Assembly (NCBI RefSeq): GCF_000829465.1
Contig: NZ_JXAL01000023.1
Location: forward strand, 86,386-150,385
Length of the DNA stretch: 64,000 nucleotides
Direction: 5' to 3'
Source: Cohnella kolymensis
GTDB lineage: Bacteria > Bacillota > Bacilli > Paenibacillales > Paenibacillaceae
The translations under genes were made by a program, and so were the position numbers. Shown piece after piece: positions 19,762 through 28,349 of the stretch; the first letter of the stretch is position 1, and each line of letters begins with the position of its first letter. The notes below the pieces were generated by a model. The model worked only from the letters and a program-made list of their open reading frames with translations, made no database searches and was not told the origin of the DNA.

Positions 19762-20596
19762 TCTCATCAAATCCTCACACGTAGTGTCGTTGGAAGATTT
19801 AAAGAGATTGGAAATCATCCAGAGAATCTCGCCGAAGCAGCACAATATTTCAGAAACCGACGCATCCAGCGGAGGAGATTTCGCGGCTGATGTCGAAACA
19901 CATTCATTGAAACAACGCATTCTGCAGGATGCGGAACAAGCAGCGTACGAGATCATGCGGCAGGCGCAAGCGGAAGCTGCTGAAATGCGTGCCGCCGCTG
20001 AGCGTGAAATAGAAGCCTGGTGGCTGCAGCGCCGGGAGCAAGATGAACGGCATCTGGAAGAAGCGCAGCGTTCGGGATTTGAGGAAGGCTACCGGATTGG
20101 AACCGCCCAAGCGGAACAGGATCTGACCCTGCAGTGGGATAACCGCATCAAGGAAGCCGAAGAAATCATCGAACAAGCGTATGCTGCCAAGGAATCGGTC
20201 ATATCGGAAGCCGAAACCTTTGTCGTCGATCTGAGCTGCTCCATTGCCGAGAAGATCGTAGGCAACGAGCTGCAGGCTGCGCCGGCAACGGCGATCTCCA
20301 TGTACATGCGGGCACTCTCTCGCAGAAAAGAGCAGGGAGCGATCGTGTTATGTGTATCCCCTTCGCAGTTTGCTTACGTGCAAGCCGCGAAGGATGAATT
20401 GATATTAGCGCTGGATTCCCAGGCAGAACTGCAGATTGTACCGGATTCCACGATCAAGGAAGGCGGTTGTATCGTGCGTTCGGCCTTCGGCAGCATCGAT
20501 GCCCGAATCGATACGCAGCTGGAAGCGGTACGCCAGGAATTGCTGCGGGTTGCCGCCCAGTCCGCCGAGGAGGGAATTCGTGATGCCGCTCCTTGA
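19754..20596 (+). CDS. fliH: Flagellar export ATPase regulator FliH
   Basis: A 280-residue FliH. A long acidic, Ala/Glu-rich coiled coil occupies residues ~55-130. The C-terminal FliH/HrpE-like domain contains FVVDLSCSIAEKIVGNEL. It binds and inhibits FliI and acts as the peripheral stalk of the export ATPase. TTG 19754 lies within the end of fliG, nine bases after GGAGGAG, suggesting coupling. Its end overlaps the fliI start. Confidence 0.9.
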   Translation: MSNLIKSSHVVSLEDLKRLEIIQRISPKQHNISETDASSGGDFAADVETHSLKQRILQDAEQAAYEIMRQAQAEAAEMRAAAEREIEAWWLQRREQDERHLEEAQRSGFEEGYRIGTAQAEQDLTLQWDNRIKEAEEIIEQAYAAKESVISEAETFVVDLSCSIAEKIVGNELQAAPATAISMYMRALSRRKEQGAIVLCVSPSQFAYVQAAKDELILALDSQAELQIVPDSTIKEGGCIVRSAFGSIDARIDTQLEAVRQELLRVAAQSAEEGIRDAAP

Positions 20597-21902
20597 CATT
20601 GATCGCTATAAGGAAACATTACGCCATCTGGATCCCGTTCGGGTGAACGGCAAAGTGACGCAAGTCATCGGACTGACCGTTGAGTCGGAAGGACCCGATG
20701 CGAGCATCGGCGATGTATGCACGATCCATCCGATGAAGGGCGGCTCGCCGGTTATGGCGGAGGTCGTCGGATTTCGCAACAATCGGGTACTGCTTATGCC
20801 TCTCGGCGAACTTCTATCCGTCGGCCCCGGGTGCGATGTTGTCGCGACAGGCCGGCCGCTTACCGTTCAGGTCGGCTCCGAGCTGCTCGGCAAAGTTCTT
20901 GACGGGCTCGGCAGACCCCTAGACGGTTCTCAGCTTCCGGTGAGAATGCCGCATCATTCCACCCATAATTCACCCGGCAACCCGCTTGAACGGCCGAGGG
21001 TGACGGAGCCGCTGGGCATCGGCATTCGAGCCATCGACGGCTTGCTTACAGTCGGCCAAGGGCAGCGGGTGGGCATCTTCGCAGGCTCCGGCGTCGGCAA
21101 GAGCACACTGCTCGGCATGATTGCCCGCAATACTTCGGCGGATGTTAATGTCATCGCCTTAGTCGGGGAGCGGGGACGCGAGGTGCTGGAATTTATCGAG
21201 CGCGATCTGGGTCCGGAAGGGCTTGCGCGATCGGTCGTCGTAGTGGCGACATCCGACCAGCCCGCACTTGTGAGAATCAAGGGCGCGCTTATTGCGACAA
21301 CGATTGCCGAGTATTTTCGCGACCGGGGCTTGAACGTCATGCTGATGATGGATTCCGTCACCCGCTATGCCATGGCGCTGCGCGAAGTGGGCCTGGCCAT
21401 AGGCGAGCCTCCTGCAACCCGAGGATACACACCGTCGGTATTCGCCGCGCTTCCGAAGCTGTTGGAGAGGGCGGGTACAGGGGCGGCCGGTTCGATCACC
21501 GCCTTCTACACCGTGCTCGTCGACGGTGATGATATGAATGAGCCTATTGCGGACGCGGTTCGCGGCATTCTGGACGGGCATATCGTTCTCCATCGGAATC
21601 TGGCCAACAAAGGCCACTTTCCGGCGATCGATGTACTGTCGAGTGTCAGCCGGGTGATGAAAGACATCGTAGGCGAGGAGCAGCAGAGCGCTGCCGACCA
21701 ATTAAAGAGAATGTTGTCGGTGTATCGCGAGTCGGAGGATCTCATTAATATCGGAGCTTATCAGCCGGGTTCCAACTCGGAAATCGATAAAGCCATCCAA
21801 TATAACGATCTTATCAAGTCGTATACGCAGCAGAGAACGAATGAGAAAATTTCGCTGCAGGATGCGCAGGAACGGTTAATCATCGATTTTTACAGGAGAT
21901 GA
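20583..21902 (+). CDS. fliI: Flagellum-specific export ATPase FliI
   Basis: A 439-residue F1-beta-like ATPase that powers protein export. Walker A GSGVGKST is near residues 167-174, Walker B MLMMDSVTRY near 255, and the Glu/Arg ATPase blocks GERGREVLEFI are present. ATG 20583 is ~9 bp after GAGGAGGG. The frame is open farther upstream inside fliH, but the family N terminus is MPLLDIDRY-like. It forms a hexamer with FliH and FliJ at the export gate. Confidence 0.97.
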   Translation: MPLLDIDRYKETLRHLDPVRVNGKVTQVIGLTVESEGPDASIGDVCTIHPMKGGSPVMAEVVGFRNNRVLLMPLGELLSVGPGCDVVATGRPLTVQVGSELLGKVLDGLGRPLDGSQLPVRMPHHSTHNSPGNPLERPRVTEPLGIGIRAIDGLLTVGQGQRVGIFAGSGVGKSTLLGMIARNTSADVNVIALVGERGREVLEFIERDLGPEGLARSVVVVATSDQPALVRIKGALIATTIAEYFRDRGLNVMLMMDSVTRYAMALREVGLAIGEPPATRGYTPSVFAALPKLLERAGTGAAGSITAFYTVLVDGDDMNEPIADAVRGILDGHIVLHRNLANKGHFPAIDVLSSVSRVMKDIVGEEQQSAADQLKRMLSVYRESEDLINIGAYQPGSNSEIDKAIQYNDLIKSYTQQRTNEKISLQDAQERLIIDFYRR

Positions 21903-21914
21903 AAATAAGCGATC

Positions 21915-22358
21915 ATGACATTTCGGTACGCTTTGCAAAAGGTCGTCGATCTCAAAGGCAGCGAAAAGTCATTGGCGGAATGGGAATATGCCGCGTCGCT
22001 CGGCAAGCTGAAGGACGAAGAAGAGCGGTTCCGTGAGCTGCTTGAAGAGCGGGCATCTGTGGAGCAGGAATTGCAGGCGGCATCGGAGCGTCCGACACCG
22101 CTGGCCAAGCTCACGATGCTGCAGCGGTATATCGAAATCCTGGATGAGCGGATTATCCGTCAGACAGAAGGTGTGCGCTGTGCTGCAAGCGACGTGCAAA
22201 CAAGTCAAGGCCGATTAACCGATAAAATGATAGACGAGAAAGTATGGCTGAATGCCAGGGAAAAAGCTTACGACCGCTTCAAGCACGATAAGCTTGCCAA
22301 AGAGCAAGGAGAGTTGGACGAAATGGCGATCGTCCGCTCATCCGCAGCCCGCGGTTAG
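21915..22358 (+). CDS. fliJ: Flagellar export chaperone FliJ
   Basis: A 147-residue, almost wholly helical, charged protein with heptad patterning throughout. It has the FliJ-family start FRYALQKVVDLKGSEK. FliJ forms the central stalk of the FliH-FliI ATPase. ATG 21915 is 12 bp after fliI. The AGGAGA site overlaps the end of fliI and is rather far from the ATG. Confidence 0.9.
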   Translation: MTFRYALQKVVDLKGSEKSLAEWEYAASLGKLKDEEERFRELLEERASVEQELQAASERPTPLAKLTMLQRYIEILDERIIRQTEGVRCAASDVQTSQGRLTDKMIDEKVWLNAREKAYDRFKHDKLAKEQGELDEMAIVRSSAARG

Positions 22359-22400
22359 TCGGCGAACGATAGACCAGGAGAGAGAAGGGAGGGGAGAAAC

Positions 22401-23312
22401 GTGGCGAGCATAGAGGATGAGAAAGGCAGCTACAGCGGCTTTGAACGGCTTCTCTTTTTTGTGACCCCGATCTTGTTCACTGCGGTGCTGCTTGGTGTTC
22501 TTCTATTGATGTTCAACAATCAATGGCGGAACTCGGCACTCGAAATAGGCAATAAAATTCCGCTGCTGAGCTCGATTCTTCCGGATCCTGCAGCGCCGTC
22601 TTCTGAAACGTTAAACACCGATGAAGAGCTGACGGCAAGCAGCGCAAAGGCCAAAGTGGACGAGCTGCAGGCGCTGCTGGCGGACCGCGAAGCGGCGTTA
22701 AAGCAGGCGACGGAACAAAGCGGCCGGCAGAAAAAGCAAATTGACGATTTGCAAACCCAGGTTGACCAATTGAACGAAAAGGGTTCTGAAGAAGCCATTA
22801 CGACTGACGCTTATCAGAAACGGATTTCGTCATTGGCTGCTATGTACGGGAAAATGACCCCCAGCAAAGCGGCTCCGATTTTCGAGAACATGACCAAAGA
22901 GGAATCGGCTCTCGTACTGTCAGCAATGTCGGAAACCGAACGCGGCAGAGTGCTGGAACGGATGAATCCGAAAACGGCAGCCGAGGTTACCATGTTGCTG
23001 AAAGATGCGGACACCGTGGATCATCAGCAAATCGCGGCTCTGCAATCCCGTATTAAAGAGCTTGAGAAAAAGACGGGCGCAGCTTCGACATCACTGGACA
23101 CTGCGAAGCTGAACAAGACGTTCTCCGCGATGAAATCGAAAGACGCGGCGGCTTTGCTTCTCGACATGGTGATCAAGGATCAAAGCAAGGTGCTTCAGAT
23201 TCTCGCAGCCGTAGATGATGGCGCTCGCTCCGGTATTTTGTCGGAGATGTCGGCTATGAACGACAAGGTAACCGCGGCTTTGGTAAGCAAAATGATGCCG
23301 GCGAAGTCTTAA
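22401..23312 (+). CDS. ylxF: MotE/YlxF-type membrane protein with MgtE-N-like domain
   Basis: A 303-residue protein. One N-terminal membrane segment (~20-42) is followed by a coiled coil (~75-120). Two MgtE-N-like helical repeats come next: MTPSKAAPIFENM near 145 and a degenerate MKSKDAAALLLDM near 240. It matches YlxF, located between fliJ and fliK in Bacillus, and the MotE family that acts as a flagellar structural chaperone in some bacteria. GTG 22401 follows GGGAGGGG. Its exact job in Bacillales is not established. Confidence 0.85.
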   Translation: MASIEDEKGSYSGFERLLFFVTPILFTAVLLGVLLLMFNNQWRNSALEIGNKIPLLSSILPDPAAPSSETLNTDEELTASSAKAKVDELQALLADREAALKQATEQSGRQKKQIDDLQTQVDQLNEKGSEEAITTDAYQKRISSLAAMYGKMTPSKAAPIFENMTKEESALVLSAMSETERGRVLERMNPKTAAEVTMLLKDADTVDHQQIAALQSRIKELEKKTGAASTSLDTAKLNKTFSAMKSKDAAALLLDMVIKDQSKVLQILAAVDDGARSGILSEMSAMNDKVTAALVSKMMPAKS

Positions 23313-23348
23313 GCAGATGAAGCGCATATTGAAAGGAGGTGAGAAAAA

Positions 23349-24749
23349 ATGAACATGGCAATAACATCGGCACCGACATCGCCTAGTGCGGCAACAGGCT
23401 CGACAGCGGGGATGGCGGCCGGAACGAATGCAGGCAGCGGCTTTGCAGGCTTATTGATTCAAGCCATCGGCGGCGGAGGCAGCAACGGGAACGTCGCAAC
23501 AAGCTTGCCGCCGGGAATTGCGTTGATCGGATCGATCGGGCAATCGGGAGAACAAAAAGCAGATGGACAGCCCCAGGATGTTCTCGCTCTGTTGACCCAG
23601 CTTATGGAACAATTGCAGCAGTTGGAGCAAGCAGATACCGTTCCGCAAGAGATTCAGGATCAATTGGCGGCAATGCTTCATGCATTCCAAGGTATGCTGC
23701 AGCAGCTTGGACAACCCATTGTGAACGTTACGGAGTCCGCCTCGTTGTCCTCCGGCTCGGCTTCAAGTCCTGCAGTGAATGCTCTTCAGCAAACATTGCA
23801 GCAATTGTCCAAGGCTTTGACCGACAAAAGCGAAGCCGCCGGCAAAGCCTATCCGCTTATCGGGCAATTGAAAGCCGCAGTGGACAGTCTTGTACAGAAT
23901 TCTGTGAGTAACAATACGGTTCCCGTACCAGCTGCACCGCAACAGAAAGATGCTTCAGCATCAGCTGCGACAACCGCATTTGTCCTCCGGACAGTAGACA
24001 CTGCAGCCGCTGAAGCTTCCAAGCAGACGGCGCCGGCCGTTGTCGCCGAAATCAATCGTCCCGTTTCTGCGCTCCGCGATCCGGTCTGGAAATCCAATAT
24101 CATAGACGGAGCCGAGACAACCGTCACCGAGAGCAGCCAGACAGCCGCACCGACTGTCGTTACTTCCGGCGATACAGCGGGCGGTACAGCGTCCCATCCG
24201 GCGTGGACTTTCATGCAAACCGATTCACTGATCACAGGCGATTCCGTTCAAGGTAAATCCGGTTTGCCTGCCCAAGTTCCGGTTCAGCAGTTCGCGCAGC
24301 AGATGGAGAAATTTCTCGTCAAGCAGTTCGCCCTTACACAAGGCAACGGAACGACAGAAGCGAAGCTGACTTTGACGCCTGAGAATCTAGGGCAAGTGGA
24401 TGTCCGGATTGTCATGCAGAACGGGCACTTGACGGCTCATTTCATGACCGACAATGCGATGGCTCGCGATCTGCTGGAAAGTCAGATGTCGCATTTGAGA
24501 GCCGCATTGCATGGACAAGGGCTTCAAGTCGAGCGGTTGGAAGTTGTACAGCAGCCATCCTCGTCGTCCAACATGTCGTTCTTGCAGCATGACGGGCGTC
24601 AGCCGGGATCCGGAAGCAACCGAAGCGGTGCAGGTGGAAGCGGCAAAAGCGGATCGTATGACGACACGGCTATTTTCGAAGCGGAGCTGGAGAGAACTTC
24701 GTCACTGAGAGAATTCGGTTACGGCAGCTCGCTGAATGTAACGGCTTAA
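23349..24749 (+). CDS. fliK: Flagellar hook-length control protein FliK
   Basis: A 466-residue FliK. The long N-terminal two-thirds is Gln/Ala/Ser/Thr-rich low-complexity sequence, as expected for the molecular-ruler region. The C-terminal Flg_hook domain at ~320-420 carries LTLTPENLGQVDVRI and LRAALHGQGLQVERLEV. It measures hook length and triggers the FlhB substrate switch. GAAAGGAGGTG lies eight bases before ATG 23349. Confidence 0.93.
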   Translation: MNMAITSAPTSPSAATGSTAGMAAGTNAGSGFAGLLIQAIGGGGSNGNVATSLPPGIALIGSIGQSGEQKADGQPQDVLALLTQLMEQLQQLEQADTVPQEIQDQLAAMLHAFQGMLQQLGQPIVNVTESASLSSGSASSPAVNALQQTLQQLSKALTDKSEAAGKAYPLIGQLKAAVDSLVQNSVSNNTVPVPAAPQQKDASASAATTAFVLRTVDTAAAEASKQTAPAVVAEINRPVSALRDPVWKSNIIDGAETTVTESSQTAAPTVVTSGDTAGGTASHPAWTFMQTDSLITGDSVQGKSGLPAQVPVQQFAQQMEKFLVKQFALTQGNGTTEAKLTLTPENLGQVDVRIVMQNGHLTAHFMTDNAMARDLLESQMSHLRAALHGQGLQVERLEVVQQPSSSSNMSFLQHDGRQPGSGSNRSGAGGSGKSGSYDDTAIFEAELERTSSLREFGYGSSLNVTA

Positions 24750-24771
24750 ACCGGTAAAGGAGGTGAAGTCT

Positions 24772-25242
24772 GTGCCGGACAATTCAAGCAGCACGCTCAA
24801 TGTTTGGCCTTATTACTCTGCGCATAACGTTCAAATGGCGGCAAGAAAACCGGTCAAGGATTTGGGCAAGGATCAATTTTTGCAGATTCTCGTGACGCAG
24901 CTGCGCAACCAGGATCCGATGCAGCCTTTGCAAGACAAGGAGTTTATTGCCCAAATGGCGCAATTCTCATCCTTGGAACAAATGATGAACATGGGTAAGG
25001 AAATGCACGCGCTGCGCCAATCCGCAGGAATGGCAGCCGGGCTGATCGGCAAGGAAGTTTCGTGGACGGAGACGACCGAAGCCGGTGTGGTCGACCACAA
25101 GGGAACCGTTGATGCCATCTTATGGCGGGACGGCGTTCAATACTTGAAAGTCGGTTCAGCGGAATTGCGTGTCGACGAAATTACATCAATCTCAGAACCA
25201 AGCGGTAATGGGAGCGGAACGGAGGAGGCTGCCAGTGAGTGA
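24772..25242 (+). CDS. flgD: Flagellar hook-capping protein FlgD
   Basis: A 156-residue FlgD. The N-terminal FlgD motif reads LGKDQFLQILVTQLRNQDPMQPL... FIAQMAQFSSLEQM. The C-terminal part is short with only a partial Tudor-like domain (LIGKEVSWTE), as in Bacillus. It caps the growing hook. GTG 24772 lies six bases after AAAGGAGGTG, while the in-frame GTG at 24763 sits inside that ribosome site. Confidence 0.95.
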   Translation: MPDNSSSTLNVWPYYSAHNVQMAARKPVKDLGKDQFLQILVTQLRNQDPMQPLQDKEFIAQMAQFSSLEQMMNMGKEMHALRQSAGMAAGLIGKEVSWTETTEAGVVDHKGTVDAILWRDGVQYLKVGSAELRVDEITSISEPSGNGSGTEEAASE

Positions 25243-25623
25243 CCGTATACTCATCGGACAATTAGCGACGGGACGTACGGGACCGCTTCAAGGCACCAGC
25301 CGCAATGCGGACCGAAGCCGTACGGAAGACCGGGACAATGTTTCTTTCCAAGACATATTGAACCGGCAGCAGCTGAAGTTCAGCCATCACGCCGAACAGC
25401 GGCTGCAGCAAAGAGGTATTCAATTGATGCCGGACCAGTTGAACGCATATCGAATGCGGTCGATAAAGCGGCGTCCAAAGGCGCCAAGGATTCGCTCGTT
25501 TTATTCAAGGACATCGCTATGATCGTTAACGTTCCGAACCGTACTGTAGTCACTGCTATGGACGGCAATTCTATGAAAGAACACATTTTCACACAAATCG
25601 ACAGCGCCGTCGTTGTCAGCTAG
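25235..25623 (+). pseudogene. TIGR02530-type flagellar operon protein, split by a -1 frameshift
   Basis: The gene starts at GTG 25235, six bases after GGAGGAGG, overlapping flgD by 8 bp. The first ~69 codons (VSDRILIGQLA ... LKFSHHAEQRLQQRG ... MPDQL) and the last ~60 codons (SNAVDKAASKGAKDSLVLF ... DSAVVVS) are in different frames. One missing G next to 25441 (TTGAAC should be TTGGAAC) explains the break and gives a ~129-residue protein. The family lies between flgD and flgE in many Firmicutes; its function is unknown. As written the product ends early after unrelated basic residues. Confidence 0.82.
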
Positions 25624-25718
25624 CAAGCAGATTCAGGGCTGGTCCTGCCAAAGGAAGCCCTCGGCCGCGGACCGAATGAAGCGGCCAAATTTCAATCATT
25701 CCGGGAGGTAGGCAATTC

Positions 25719-26537
25719 ATGTTACGTTCTATGTATTCAGGCGTGTCCGGTATGCGCGGCTTCCAAGCGAAGCTCGACGTGATCGGCAACAATATCGCCA
25801 ATGTCAATACTGTCGGCTTTAAAGCCGGACGCGTTATGTTCAAGGATATTCTGAGTCAATCCATGTCGGGGGTCACTGCACCGGTTGCCGGAACTTCAGG
25901 CGGCGTCAATGCCAAACAAGTCGGTCTCGGGGTCACAGTTGCCTCGATCGACACGATCCACACGCCGGGAAGTGCGATGACGACCAACGTCGTCACGGAC
26001 TTAAGAATCGACGGCGACGGATTCTTCGTTGTGAGCCCGAATGGAACTCAGCAATTTTTAACGCGTGCCGGGAATTTCACGCTGGATTCCAACCGCCAGC
26101 TCGTTAACGCAGACGGAATGTTCGTAATGGCTGCTGACGATGGGGGTCCTATTACATTGGATGAGGCTGTTACTGCATTCTCCATAGGTCAAGACGGAAC
26201 GGTAATGGCGATCGATCAAAGCGGGAATGCCACTGCTACGGAGTTCAAGATCGGCGTGGCTAAAGTCGTTAACCCGGGCGGTCTGGAAAAGGTGGGGGGC
26301 AATCTGTATCGGATGACTCCGAACGCCAACCCGGACAGCGCACTGACAGTGGGATCCGCCGCTGATCCGGACACCGGAACAGGCAGCATCATCTCCGGTC
26401 AGCTGGAAATGTCCAACGTCGATCTGACGAACGAGTTCACGGAAATGATCGTCGCGCAGCGCGGATTCCAAGCGAACTCGAGGATCATCACCACTTCGGA
26501 TGATATTCTGCAAGAAGTCGTTAACCTGAAGCGATAA
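25719..26537 (+). CDS. flgE: Flagellar hook protein FlgE (short, FlgG-like form)
   Basis: A 272-residue axial protein. It starts MLRSMYSGVSGMRGFQAKLD with the GNNIANVNTVGFK rod/hook motif and ends with the FlgE/FlgG C-terminal helix (LTNEFTEMIVAQRGFQANSR). Length and position after flgD match FlgE of B. subtilis. Automatic annotation often calls this short form FlgG, and the two cannot be separated by motif alone. GGGAGG precedes ATG 25719. A strong hairpin follows it. Confidence 0.9.
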   Translation: MLRSMYSGVSGMRGFQAKLDVIGNNIANVNTVGFKAGRVMFKDILSQSMSGVTAPVAGTSGGVNAKQVGLGVTVASIDTIHTPGSAMTTNVVTDLRIDGDGFFVVSPNGTQQFLTRAGNFTLDSNRQLVNADGMFVMAADDGGPITLDEAVTAFSIGQDGTVMAIDQSGNATATEFKIGVAKVVNPGGLEKVGGNLYRMTPNANPDSALTVGSAADPDTGTGSIISGQLEMSNVDLTNEFTEMIVAQRGFQANSRIITTSDDILQEVVNLKR

Positions 26538-26549
26538 TTGACCTTCTGA

Positions 26550-26574
26550 CCGGGGGAGAAGAATTCTCCCCCGG
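26550..26574 (+). repeat. GC-rich perfect hairpin between flgE and swrD
   Basis: A perfect 11-bp stem CCGGGGGAGAA (26550-26560) / TTCTCCCCCGG (26564-26574) with a 3-nt loop and no T tract. It sits just after the hook gene and 21 bp before swrD. A stabilising 3' end for hook mRNA, or partial termination, is inferred. Confidence 0.75.
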
Positions 26575-26595
26575 CAGTTATGGAGGAGCCTGGCT

Positions 26596-26829
26596 ATGAT
26601 ACTTGTCACGCGCCTGAATGGAACTCAATTTCATGTGAACGCGCTGTTGATCGAAACGGTGGAACAAACACCGGATACGCTAATTACGCTTACGACGGGA
26701 AAGAAATACATCGTTACCGAAAATTCTTCGGATGTGATCCGGTCCATCCGGCATTACATTCGCAGTGTCGGTGTCCTTGCGGCCGTAGCCGGCCACTCGG
26801 ACGCAAAATCGGAGGGAGCTTCTTCATGA
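26596..26829 (+). CDS. swrD: FlbD/SwrD flagellar protein
   Basis: A 77-residue small protein with the FlbD-family pattern ILVTRLNG..F.VN..LIE and TTGKKYIV. In B. subtilis SwrD (YlzI) lies at this place between flgE and fliL and raises flagellar torque for swarming. TGGAGGAG lies upstream of ATG 26596. The stop overlaps fliL by 4 bp. Confidence 0.9.
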   Translation: MILVTRLNGTQFHVNALLIETVEQTPDTLITLTTGKKYIVTENSSDVIRSIRHYIRSVGVLAAVAGHSDAKSEGASS

Positions 26830-27308
26830 AAAAATTGTTGCCGTGGCTCGTTTCGCTCTTATTGGCGATTACACTTATTGTCATTGTCGGCATCTACTTC
26901 TGGTCTACTTTGTTCGGGGAATCAAAAGCGTTAAGTCCTGAAGAGCAGGCTAAAGCAAGTGTCGAACAAGTAGAAGCCGAGCCGAAAACTGCGGATGAGA
27001 TGGTCGAAATCACATCGGAATTGACTGATATCAGAACGAATCTTGCAGATACCGACTATGTCGTGCAAATCAGCCTGTCTTTCCAGCTGGACGACAAGAA
27101 GACGAAAGAAGAGTTCGACAAGATCAAAGATTTCGAGGTCAAACCGATTATCAATCGCGCGTTGTGGGTGTTGAATCCGGAGGATATGAAGGGGACCAAA
27201 GGTAAAGACCAATTGACGGCAGGGCTGATCAATGCGATTAACGCCATGCTGCCGGAAGGAAAGCTGACCAAGGTTGAAATCACGGATTTCATCATGACGC
27301 CGATTTAA
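26826..27308 (+). CDS. fliL: Flagellar basal body-associated protein FliL
   Basis: A 160-residue FliL. One N-terminal membrane segment (~5-28) is followed by an extracytoplasmic domain with YVVQISLSFQLDDKKTKEEF and a C-terminal INAMLPEGKLTKVEITDFI. FliL associates with the stator. ATG 26826 overlaps the swrD stop (ATGA), and the GGAGG site lies inside swrD. The frame runs further upstream but without membrane or family features. Confidence 0.92.
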   Translation: MKKLLPWLVSLLLAITLIVIVGIYFWSTLFGESKALSPEEQAKASVEQVEAEPKTADEMVEITSELTDIRTNLADTDYVVQISLSFQLDDKKTKEEFDKIKDFEVKPIINRALWVLNPEDMKGTKGKDQLTAGLINAINAMLPEGKLTKVEITDFIMTPI

Positions 27309-27347
27309 TGGTATAGCAAGAGCCTTCGCCTGAAAGGGGTGAGAGTT

Positions 27348-28349
27348 TTGGTAGACGTTCTTTCACAGAATGAGATTGATGCGTTGCTAGCCGCGTTATC
27401 GTCCGGTGAAATGGATGCGGAAGAGCTTAAAAAAGAGGAAGTTCAGAAGAAGATCCGGTCTTATGATTTCAAACGGGCCGTTCGCTTTTCCAAGGATCAC
27501 ATCCGCAGTTTGACCCGGGTACACGAGAATTTTGCCCGGTTTTTGACAACGTACTTCTCTGCTCAGCTGCGGACGTTCGTACAGATCAGCGTCGTACAGG
27601 TGGAACAGCTGCCATACGACGAATTCATCCGCTCCATCCCGAAGATGACGATACTGAACATCTTTGAGGCGGAACCACTCGAAGGACGCATGGTGTTAGA
27701 GGTGCATCCCAACGTCGCTTTTGCGATGCTGGACCGGCTGCTTGGCGGCGCGGGCTCCGCTCCGTCGAAGATCGGCAGCTTGACGGAAATCGAAACGATC
27801 ATCATGGAGAAAATTTTCAGCCGCGCGCTGGAGAGTTTACAGGAAGCATGGAAGACTGTGATCGACCTGCATCCGAGACTTGAAGCGCTGGAAACGAATC
27901 CGCAATTCATGCAGATCGTTTCGCCCAATGAAACGATCGCGCTCATTTCGTTAAGCACCAAAATCGGGGATACGACGGGGATGATCAATCTTTGCATTCC
28001 GCACGTCGTCATCGAACCGATCATGCCGCGATTGTCTGTGCATCACTGGTTCGTGTCGCAGAAGAAAACCCGTGCTCCGGAAGAAGTTGAAATGCTCGAA
28101 CAAAGAGTGAGCAAAGCCAGATTGCCGGTCATCGCCGAACTAGGTTACTCTCACATATCCGTTCAAGAGTTTCTGAACCTTGCAGTCGGTGATGTGATCG
28201 CATTACATAAACATACGGATGACGGGTTGGAGGTAAAGGTCGGGGATAAGGTGAAGTTTGTTGCCGTCCCAGGCACGGTACGCGATAAGATGGCGATTCA
28301 AATTCATGAAATCGTCAGCGAAGGGGTGGAAGAAAGCGATGACGAGTAA
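27348..28349 (+). CDS. fliM: Flagellar motor switch protein FliM
   Basis: A 333-residue FliM. The N-terminal CheY-P docking peptide reads LSQNEIDALLAAL. The central CheC-like domain contains DFKRAVRFSKDHIR and the C-terminal SpoA domain forms the C-ring wall. TTG 27348 lies six bases after AAAGGGGTG; the earlier GTG at 27339 is inside that site. It overlaps fliY by 11 bp. Confidence 0.96.
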   Translation: MVDVLSQNEIDALLAALSSGEMDAEELKKEEVQKKIRSYDFKRAVRFSKDHIRSLTRVHENFARFLTTYFSAQLRTFVQISVVQVEQLPYDEFIRSIPKMTILNIFEAEPLEGRMVLEVHPNVAFAMLDRLLGGAGSAPSKIGSLTEIETIIMEKIFSRALESLQEAWKTVIDLHPRLEALETNPQFMQIVSPNETIALISLSTKIGDTTGMINLCIPHVVIEPIMPRLSVHHWFVSQKKTRAPEEVEMLEQRVSKARLPVIAELGYSHISVQEFLNLAVGDVIALHKHTDDGLEVKVGDKVKFVAVPGTVRDKMAIQIHEIVSEGVEESDDE

